From: Gnetum montanum
Taxonomy: Eukaryota > Streptophyta > Gnetopsida > Gnetales > Gnetaceae
NCBI GenBank assembly: GCA_015680685.1
Contig: MNCI01003692.1
Span: forward strand, 1,743-65,742
DNA: 64,000 nucleotides
Reading direction: 5' to 3'
Shown: one piece after another, positions 56,025-64,000 of the stretch
Layout of the letters: every line of letters begins with the position of its first letter
How positions within the stretch are numbered: position 1 is the first letter of the stretch
Made by a program: the position numbers and the translations under genes
Notes under the pieces: model-generated
Databases searched by the model: none
The model's input: only the letters and a program-made list of their open reading frames with translations
Told to the model about the DNA's origin: nothing

Positions 56025-56900
56025 CTACCACATTATGCTATAAAGAAATACAAGTAGAAAATAAAACTATTAAAATGTCTCATAGAAAAAAATAGTTGCA
56101 AGAAAAAGCCATTTAATACTCTAATTAATCCTTATTCCTAAATTTCTATAATAATTACTAATGTAGTCCAAGGTAGTAGTCAAATTACCATCATTTTTAA
56201 TGTGAAAAGAATTTGGATCAAATAGCCTAAGTTTTCTCTAGTTAGTTTTGATTCCTAAAGCTCTACAATTAGTGTTTATGCAATCCAAGGTAGTAATAAA
56301 ATTTCCATGGTCTTCAATCAAAGTAATAAAATTATCATCTACATATTGACTATAAAGGAGGTCCTTTTCACCCTCTAATTAGATAGAACAATCCCTTTTA
56401 ACCTCATAGAGTCACTATGAGTTTAAAGCATAGCTCTTAGAGTATTAGTTGAATTAATAAAGCGTAGAGAGCTAAAGGGCATCTCTATTAAATTGATCTT
56501 TAAAGCTCAATTACATTTGAGAATGTCTGATTTATATACATAACTAAATGGATATATGATAAAAGCATATTAATGTGATTCTTGAAATCATTACCTACTT
56601 TATGATGTTTAATAACACTTCTTAAAAAAGACCAATCGAGCATGGCTTAAGGTTTGACAAAATTCAATTTAAGAAGAATAACATTTTTATTCTGTGGATG
56701 CTAGTCTATGTAGATTTTGAAAAATACTTGTAGTACCAAATCTTGAAGTTGAACAAATGGCTTAAGGAATAATTAAAAAAGTAGGAAGAGGAGGAAAAGC
56801 GTGAACAAAGGCAAAAGCCTCTATGATCATGCAATTTGTTAGACGTAACCTGTTGGGCATTCCTACTCAATTTATAATGCTTTTTTAACTATCCTTTATT
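56025..56900 (-). pseudogene. LINE J, reverse transcriptase fragment
   Basis: Minus strand. ILLKLNFVKPQAMLDWSFLRSVI (56650-56720; family: FLKLDF.KAYD.V.W.FL), then QYVDDNFITLIEDHGNFITTLD (about 56290-56355; YVDD catalytic motif kept). The segment after YVDD occurs twice in tandem (separate entry). Many stops. It joins the fragment at 51600-52119 across element I. Confidence 0.78.
56135..56345. repeat. About 105 bp tandem duplication in LINE J
   Basis: The block encoding 'GNFITTLDCINTNCRALGI' is followed by a diverged copy 'GNLTTTLDYISNYYRNLGI' on the minus strand. The second copy matches at most positions. Confidence 0.7.
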
Positions 56901-57299
56901 TTCTTACTCCAGTGAGACATTTTCTTTATTGTTTGTTGTTGTATTTATGTATTAGAGAGTTCAGAGTTGAATACTTGTTCATTTTGAAGCACTACATCAT
57001 ACATTTTGTAGACATTATAATACTATAATGATATTTTAAAAGTTTTGGACATTCACCTTTTGTTTATTATTTTATTATCATTTGGAAAATTTTTTGCCTG
57101 CACTACTATACTATTATAGATGACCATTTTTATATTTTTAATGTTATTTGTAAAGAAACTTTTGAACATTCGTAGGGATTCACCATTCATTTATAACTTT
57201 ATAGGGGTTCAAGATCCTTAAAAAATCCTTATCATAATGGAAAATGCATGAAACAATTAATAATAGAATTTTTCTTACATGATATTTTAGATTCAAATT

Positions 57300-57600
57300 T
57301 GATTTATGAAATAAAATGAAATGAGGCTTTAGTACATCTAAAGACCCATAGGATCTATTGGATCGATATTACATTTTCATGAAAATAAAGATAGACTCTA
57401 GAAATTGATGAAGCACTAATGGGGACATTAAAAACTAAATCATACATGCCTTTTAGTGTAACATTATAATCCTGTCTCAAATAGGTAGTTGTATCATAAA
57501 AAAGAAACACATGTAACTCATCTTCAAGGGCTCTTAATCTACATAATCTACTAATATGCTCTTTTCAAGGAAATTGAATCCATCTTCCACTCTCAATTCT
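57300..57600 (-). pseudogene. C-terminal block of LINE K
   Basis: HLKIRVEDGFNFLEKSILVD, YVDGALEDELHVFLFYDTTTYLRQDY: the family pattern is E...R.C..C.....EDE.HF...C..Y...R. The Cys positions are lost. It lies directly downstream of the post-RT region on the same strand. Confidence 0.68.
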
Positions 57601-58016
57601 AAGATGATGAGAACATAAGCGAAGATTGTTGATAGAATTCTGATACATGATGGGAACAACAACTAAAAGATAGTGAGCTTCAACATCTATTTTATTAGAT
57701 TTAATCTAGTATAAATAAAATTGCCTCATAAATTTCACATTAGACCACATCTATATTAAAACCTTCTACTTGACTAGTTGGTGAATATGCTTGGGATTTT
57801 GCTACACGTCCTTCTAAAAGATATTCCATTTTCTCAACCATGACATCCCCTAGAAATACTAACTATGGTGTTGTGAATCCTCAAGAATTACTTTAGAGAA
57901 TTTGTCTTGCCTTGAGATATACAAGCTATGAGTGTATGTAATGAATTAGTATAATGCTTCTACTTCTAAAGGTAATAAGTCACATTCACATAATAGCATT
58001 AAATAAGGTATTCACA

Positions 58017-58680
58017 TATTCACCTTTTACTTATCAAGAAGAAAAGTGTTTTGCACTTTTTCAATATCTTTCCAAAGTTTAGCATTGAGTTTAGATCCCC
58101 CAAGCAACACATCCATATGAATACAATAGGATAGATGATATTTTGACAAATATGTTTTCTAACTGTCCAAGCCCAAAGGCCTAAATACTTGCACTTATTT
58201 TTAAAAGTATGCAAAGCCTTGAAACCTCCTACTATTTTCCCTTCGATGCACTTCCACCATATGTAATTGTTAAATGAGACCTAAATATTTAAAAGAATCT
58301 ACTATTTGCACATTGGTAACTTCAAAATAGAAATTATAATATTTACCTTTAACTCATCAAGAAGAAAAGTGTTTTGCACTCTTTCAATATCTTTCCAAAG
58401 TTTAGCATTAAGTCTAGATCCCCAAACAACACATCTATATGAATACAATAGGATAGATGATATTTTGATAAATATGGTTTTTAGCTATCCAAGCCCAAAG
58501 GCCTAAAATATTTGCACTTGTTTTTAATAGTATACAGAGCCTTGAAACCTCTTACTATTTTCTCTTTGATGCACTTCCCCCATATGTAATTATTAAATGA
58601 GATCTAAATAGTCAAAAGAATGTACTATTTTCACATTGGTAACCTTAAAATGAAAATTAGAATAGTTATTTGTTGTACCC
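58017..58680 (-). repeat. About 330 bp tandem duplication in the post-RT part of LINE K
   Basis: 58017-58345 and 58347-58680 are near-identical direct copies (for example 'gaagaaaagtgttttgcact', 'ccaagcccaaaggcctaaa'). The encoded sequence, ALHTFKNKCKYLGLWAWTVRK and YPIVFIWMCCLGD, is the LINE region usually written A...L...C..L.IW....K..L......P..LYG.EVWG. Divergence is roughly 10%, so the duplication is not recent. Confidence 0.85.
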
Positions 58681-58699
58681 AGATCATCAATTTAGTTTT

Positions 58700-59500
58700 A
58701 TCTACATTCACTTGAAGACTAGATGAACAACAATAATTTCTAAAATTTGCAACATATTTTGCATACCTTCTATAGTAGTGGAGATCAATGCAACATCATT
58801 TGCATATAAAAGAAGATTCACTACTTGGGATCCAATTTTGATAACATGACTATCTTGCCCATTGTATAATCATTCCTACATTTCATAAAGAAAGATACTA
58901 AAGAGAGTTGGAAAAAGTGGAAAATCTTGCTTAACTACAATTTTTTTTCTAGAAACGAAATTTTTTCTCTGAATTGCTATCTATAATTTCAATAATCACT
59001 TCCTTATATAATCTTTAAGTTATTTCAATTAAATCTCAAGGGAGGCCAATTTTATGCAAGCAAAACCATAGTTTTGTACAAATCACTAAAACATATGCCT
59101 TTCCAAAATCAATAAAACAAATAAAAAAAAATTTATTAAGTAAGTTTAAAAGCTCTATGTAATGTCAAAAAGTAACTAAGTGATCAATAGCAGAGTGGTT
59201 TTATCTAATACCTACTTAACATCTTGCCCTAAACTTGGTTACATTTAGCCTAAGAACTAATTCTCTTTTCTAGCAGAGTGCCTAGCAACTTAGCAAAAAT
59301 ATTACTTACAATGATCATTCAAGAATTGTTCAAATTATTTTTATCTCCCTTTTTATATAATAAGATATTTTTACTAGTTTTCTAATATTGATTTAATCTT
59401 TATTCTATTGTTGAATTTAATTTATACCAAATTTCTCTATGAATAAAAAATCCTACCTCTTTAATACTTTTGCATATAAACTATGTAAATCTACAACTTT
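58700..59500 (-). pseudogene. Reverse transcriptase of LINE K
   Basis: LLYKKGDKNNLNNS-MIIVSNIFAKLLGTLLEKRISS (59240-59370; family: PL.KKGD..D..NYRGI.L.S...K....L..RL), then KQDFPLFPTLFSIFLYEM (family: G.KQGCPLSPTLF....DE) and VNLLLYANDVALIST (58800-58850; the catalytic YADD has become YAND). EGMQNMLQILE follows. Frameshifts are present. Confidence 0.82.
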
Positions 59501-60249
59501 GTAAGGTGATAGGATTTTAATATCCTCTATGACTTCCTCAGAGTAAATTAGAGAGATGCTTGTTGTACAATAGTCGGAGAATTATTATCTTGTCCTATAA
59601 ATAGATGCTTGTAAAAAGAAAAAATAGCTTGAAAAAAAATTAAATAATGAATATGCTTTATGAGTAAAACATTGTCAAAACTATCTAGGTTCCTTTTTAA
59701 TGGTGTAAAAAAAATATTCTTGTTATTCCCTGACAAATTTCCTTCTTTTAGTTCTATTCAAGCATTGATATCCTTAACTAAACTTTGTCTATAACTCTTA
59801 TTTGCATTCTAAGCATCTTGTTGTGAATACTATAAGTAAAATATGTTTAAGCTCCTTTTATCATCTTTCAACAACCCATTTGTTATGTGTTGCATTCATA
59901 TATTTTTTCTTGACTATTGGGGTAAGTTTGTACTAACATTTTTCTCTAATTTTTTTAAGAAATAATTGGAAATTGCAATAAAAACTCAACATGATGATGG
60001 CAAGACTCCACTAAATCATCTCTAACTTTCAACTCAATGAAATTAATATCTTTATAATAATAGAAAATTAAATCAATGCAAGAGTTATGTTGAGGTTCTA
60101 TGAAAATAAATGAAGAAGACTGAGGAAATCATGCAAGTCTATTGCAAATCAGAAGATCAAAATTTTTTATCCATTTTAATTGTTGGTCCATCTTATCCAT
60201 AGTGGCATCTGTAGAATGTTGGCCTTAATTGTGACCTTTGGCAATGTCT

Positions 60250-60810
60250 AAACTACCAACATTATGTTACCATTGAATAATTTTTATTTATTGTGAACCT
60301 ATCCTTGCATTAAAATCTTTACCAATAAATATTAAACTTTTTTTGTAAATTCTACAATATCTCTACTTAAGAACTAAAAAGGATGATCATGAGATAACTC
60401 TATAGAATCATACAACGTAGCATCTATAGGAGCAAAATAACATATGACAAGGAAAGCACAACCGTGCTAACATAAGAATTTTAGTCAAACATATTACTTA
60501 TGATCTTCAATTCTTTGTAAAAGAACACAATTTTCTAGAAATTTCATCGCTAACACTATAATGCCCCTAGAAGATTTACCTCTTTGTTCTACTTTTGTAT
60601 TTCTTGTAACAAATTTAATAAATCCAGGAACTACAAAATCCACAAAACCAACATCTTCTCAAGTATTAACAAAACTGAAAATATCAAAGCTATTAAGGAA
60701 GCTAATACTATTCAAAGAAATTACTTTATATGCAATTCCATCATCAATGTTAACAAATGTATACCCTAAAGGGCCTATAGGTTTTTTGGATAATATTTAG
60801 AATACTACTG
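60250..60810 (-). pseudogene. Endonuclease of LINE K
   Basis: VGFVDFVVPGFIKFVTRNTKVEQRGKSSRGIIVL (family: .D.V.PGF..F...R.....GR.SGGI.V), LENCVLLQRI, then VICYFAPIDATLYDSIELSH and HPF-FLS-DIVEFTK (family: ICYFAP..S.Y.......F..L..DI..F...G..LL.GDFN). Downstream LLICNRLA-FPQSSSFIFIE and NSCIDLIFYY match the region before the final His. The conserved GDFN is decayed. Confidence 0.72.
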
Positions 60811-60814
60811 ATTT

Positions 60815-61350
60815 GTAATGACTTCCATATTATTAGCATTTAGGAATGCTATAAAATCCTATTCATAAGTTGCCTTAATCTTTTTCCATTATTTAGCCCT
60901 TTCTACATGTTCTTTTCAAGTAAGATCCTTATTTATTCAAATATTGTTCCTATTCTTAATTTGCTTCATGTGTCTTTAATGTCTCTAGACATACACTCTA
61001 TCTTCTAAATCATAAAACTTAACAATTACATGTTATGGCTTTTCATGTCATTCACCTAGAACCCTAAAAACTTTATGAATTTTTTGAGAAGTTATATTCA
61101 TATCATCTATAAATTTTTCTATTGTATTAAATAAAGTTTCATCTATATCAACCTATATCTTTGAGATACCTATAAAATGTAAATTTTTTCTTTTGCCTTT
61201 GTTCATCTTGCTTTTTCAAATCTTCTACAATTGTAGATCTCATCTTTATCTCTATTTCTTCAAGATTAGATTCGTTTTTATTTTCTTTCACCTTAGCTTC
61301 AACTTCTAGTAATTATAAGGGATGATAATACAATAAATGTCTATGGTAAT
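60815..61350 (-). pseudogene. Possible ORF1 remnant upstream of LINE K
   Basis: Minus strand, frames broken. VFRVLGE and KPHVIVKFYDLEDRVYVQRHI resemble the RRM-like part of LINE ORF1 (family: R..G.......RPVIVKF......R..V). The match is short, so the call is tentative. Confidence 0.4.
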
Positions 61351-61719
61351 CTAGGATTCTAATTTGAGAATAATAATTTCAATCTCTAATTAGATGAAGA
61401 AAGAAAGAATATTCTTATGATGATCATCTCACACTTCCATCCTATGGCAATTGAATTATGAATCATCTACAAGTTGAAAATAAAAGAGAGTAGAGGTTAG
61501 CACTAAAATATTTAATAATAGAAACCTTTTCAAAAGAAAGCATTATCCTATCATANAGACAAATGCGAGTGTTGAAAGAAAACATCTTGAAACAAAATCA
61601 TTCTCAGGGTGTGGGAGTACATGCTAGAGAAGGGAGTACATGCCAAAGAGCTATCAAATGCTAGGAATCCTTAGGAACTGCGAGTTTATAAGACCAGGAG
61701 AACAACAAAGAGCTCAAAA

Positions 61720-63490
61720 TTATGATGATAACACACTCCGATGTAGCAGATCGAGATTGGAAAGAGTGCACGAGTTGGTGTATCTGCTCCAAGGCTGCAA
61801 ACAAAAAAACAACTGATTAGTATCCAACTTTAACTTAGAAGTATGAGATAAAATTTGGAAATGCACAAGGCGAAGAATTTGAGATTTTTCCATAATATTT
61901 AAATGGTTAGAGTTGGACGAATTAGTGTTCTGGAAAAGAGCAGTGCATCTGCGCTTCCATATAAAGTAAAGAACGAGGGGCCTAATGACTTTCCAAAGAA
62001 ACAGAAGGTCTGAAGAGGGGGTGGCCAAAAAGCCGAATAAGATATCCTCATGGGAAAATGTGCACAAAGGAAAAACCTTAGAAACCCATTCCCATGAAGA
62101 CTGAGCGAAAGGGCAATGCCAAAAAACATGGACAAAATTTTCAGGACCTCCACAGAGAGGGCAGGTAGGGTTTGAAATCCCAAGGTATTCACGACGTTTG
62201 CCGATAGGCAGGCCTTGATGCAAGAGGCACCAAAGAAATTGCTTAATTTTTGGAAGAGTCGGAAGGCTCCAAACTCGAGAAAAGAGAGAGAGCCAAAACT
62301 GTTCAGACTCTTCTTTGTGCCATGATCGATTGCAACGGTTAACAATCGTAGAGGAATCATGCAACAATTGAAAGGGCACATGAGGTTTATAGGGTAGAAG
62401 GTTCGATCCATTAGTCCATTGAAGACCATGGAAGAGACTAGGAACCGAAGCTTCCACATGCAAATTCTGATGAATGAAGTGATAAAGTCTATCAAGGCAA
62501 TGGTGCATAATTCTGGAAGCCCCATATAAGTTTTCGAACATATCCCAAGTAATCCACTGATTGGTGAGACGAAGACAGCTAAGGGAAACAACTCCCTTTT
62601 GAAACCAGATGGTGGCTACCCTGGCATTTGAGGTGGCTAGAGGAGCAGGACATAGGGGCAGCCACCAAGGGCAAATCTTAGAAAGAAGAGTAGGATTGAT
62701 ATGTATATTATTCCAATTCACATGAGAATGTAAGACTTGCCAAGCCTTCCAAATGCTTTTGAAAACATGTGTTCCAGGAATGATAATGTCGTGAGGAGAA
62801 AGGATCCAATTAACAGGGTGGATACCCTTCCAGATAGACCTATTCTTAGGAAATGCTTGTCGAAGCCTTAACTGAAGGAGATTCCCAATAATATTGGGGG
62901 CATCTAGGTGCTGAATCAACCACTTAGCGACAAGGGTGAGACCTTGCTTAAAGGAGTTCAAAAGGCCCAATCCGCCTTTGTTCTTAGGAAGAGTTACTAT
63001 ATTCCAGGCTACACGATGAAAGCCTTTTTGAGAGTCCTTAGATGACCACATGAAGTCTCGAAATAAACGTTCAAGCTTTTGATAAGAAGCATGGGAAGGG
63101 GCCCAACATGACGAGTAATAAACATGGGTAGAGGCACAAATAGACTTACAGATTAGATACCTTCCGGCAAGGGTGAGGGGTTTGGTTTTCCATTTTTCCA
63201 TTTTTCTGTGAATTCGAGCAATTACTTGGTCCCAGAGCTCGGACGTTGGGCCTCTAAAGCGAAAGGGAATTCCCAAGAGCTTAATGATCTCATGATCTTC
63301 ATTACGCTTCCAACTATAATTGGGCAAATGACTGTAGTTATTGGTGAAGCTATAAACAGAAGATTTTCACCAATTTATGACAGATCCCGAGAGGGAGCAA
63401 TATTGCTCTACTCGAGACAAGAGACACTGCACATTATCCGCATTGTTTTGAATAAGGAAAAATGAGTCATCAGCGAAATGCATATTGAGG
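61720..63490 (-). pseudogene. LINE L ORF2, RT end to zinc finger
   Basis: The 535-residue open stretch 61720-63327 covers the post-RT region: LLGIPFRFRGPTSELWDQV, KWKTKPLTLAGRYLICKSI, YYSSCWAPSHASYQKLERLF and KNKGGLGLLNSFKQGL. A zinc finger follows, CPLCGGPENFVHVFWHC (about 62090-62160). Upstream to 63490 in the same strand, with stops, is MHFADDSFFLIQNNADNVQC (FADD, the catalytic pair). Few defects suggest a relatively young copy. The ORF stop is at 61720-61722; no poly(A) is obvious to the left. Confidence 0.88.
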
Positions 63491-63492
63491 AG

Positions 63493-63795
63493 CTAATGTT
63501 GAGGAGAAGATAGAGGAACCCCAAATAAAACATTGTTTTGAATATCCAAGCTGATTTGATGATAGAGAAAATTAGCTGCTATGATGAAGAGATAAGGAGT
63601 GAGAGGGAAACCTTGCCTAACAGACCTATGAATAGAAAAGGGAGAAGTGATGCCGAAGGTAGTCGCGATTCGCGCAGTAGCATCTGAGAATAAGCATTCT
63701 ACCATATGAATGAACTTAGGGCCAAATCCCAATTTACTCATGGTTTGGATAATGAAGTCCCACTTACTCCAGTTGAGCTTCGACAGGCTTGCTTT
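63493..63795 (-). pseudogene. LINE L ORF2, RT middle part
   Basis: WSKWDFIIQTMSKLGFGPKF (63690-63765), VECLFSDATARIATTFGITSPFSIHRSVRQGFPLTPYLF (family: G....F.I.RSVRQGCPLSP.LF), then NFLYHQI. It continues into the FADD block at 63490 after one TAG. The protein similarity fades near 63795, where the opposite strand already reads as RT. Confidence 0.88.
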
Positions 63796-64000
63796 AACCT
63801 AAGCCCTGGGAAAGCCCCGGGTTATGATGGTTTTCCAGTTGAATTTTTCCAAAAGCATTGGGATCTGGTTGGTTCTGACCTCTTCCATGTTATCAAAGAG
63901 GCTATGCTTACTGGCTCTTTGGGACCAATTTTAAACCAAGGGATTATTCGTCTTCTCCCTAAAATACGAGATCCAACTTGTATCTCCAACTGGCAACCTA
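63742..64000 (+). pseudogene. LINE RT N-terminal part in opposite orientation
   Basis: The plus strand reads VPLTPVELRQACFNLSPGKAPGYDGFP, VEFFQKHWDLVGSDLFHVI, LNQGIIRLLPKIRDPTCISNWQP and runs off the window. KAPGYDGFP and LLPKI...NWRP are the first RT motifs of plant L1 ORF2. The segment upstream of the middle RT fragment in the protein is thus placed head to head with it. Confidence 0.9.

Larger units (their letters stand above)
57150..60810 (-). mobile_element. LINE K, decayed (endonuclease, RT, post-RT)
   Basis: Minus strand over 3.6 kb with stops throughout. From the right: endonuclease (about 60250-60800), RT (about 58700-59500), a post-RT region (58017-58680, with an internal tandem duplication) and a C-terminal block (about 57300-57600). 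Domain order and motifs fit a plant LINE whose post-RT region has the KYLG...LYGCEVWG and EDE.H pattern common in RTE-like and Jockey-like elements. The exact clade is uncertain. Confidence 0.75.

Overview
The window looks like nuclear intergenic DNA from a land plant with a large, repeat-filled genome. A gymnosperm or similar seed plant is plausible, but nothing in the sequence names the species. It is AT-rich almost throughout. Every recognisable coding domain belongs to a retrotransposon, except a TIR-domain remnant of a resistance-type gene at 51.2-51.5 kb and two copies of a gene fragment carried inside LTRs. I see no intact cellular gene, tRNA, rRNA or CRISPR array.

Left part (1-25 kb). 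A Ty3/gypsy element on the minus strand (A: integrase 1-1827; protease, RT and RNase H 14535-16230) is split by a 12.7 kb Ty1/copia element on the plus strand (B, 1828-14534). B is split in its RNase H by a gypsy element with gag and protease but no RT or integrase (C, 6336-12932). The breakpoints rejoin into readable protein. To the right lie a plus-strand gypsy remnant of C's family that keeps protease and RT (D, 16850-18553), a minus-strand copia with gag but no pol (E, 18553-23627) and a copia protease remnant (F). 25.1-28.6 kb is AT-rich and almost featureless.

Middle (28.6-42.9 kb). A 14.3 kb minus-strand gypsy element (G) has unusually long LTRs (about 3.3 kb). Both LTRs carry a fragment resembling the RNA-binding domain of the splicing factor Acinus. 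Its pol appears to have an extra RNase H domain upstream of RT. A solo LTR of C's family sits in its right LTR, and an 88 bp LINE tail with a perfect 34 bp target duplication sits in its gag.

Right part (42.9-64 kb). A GC-rich, nearly full-length LINE (H, 45837-51178) interrupts the TIR-type sequence. Its reading frames are broken only by TAG codons and two single-base shifts. Next come a rearranged C-family element (I, 52120-56019) inserted in an older minus-strand LINE (J), a second decayed LINE (K, 57.1-61.3 kb), and a third LINE (L, 61.7-64 kb) whose two halves face opposite directions, as expected from twin-primed 5' inversion. All are mobile elements; they interact only by nesting and possible trans-mobilisation.
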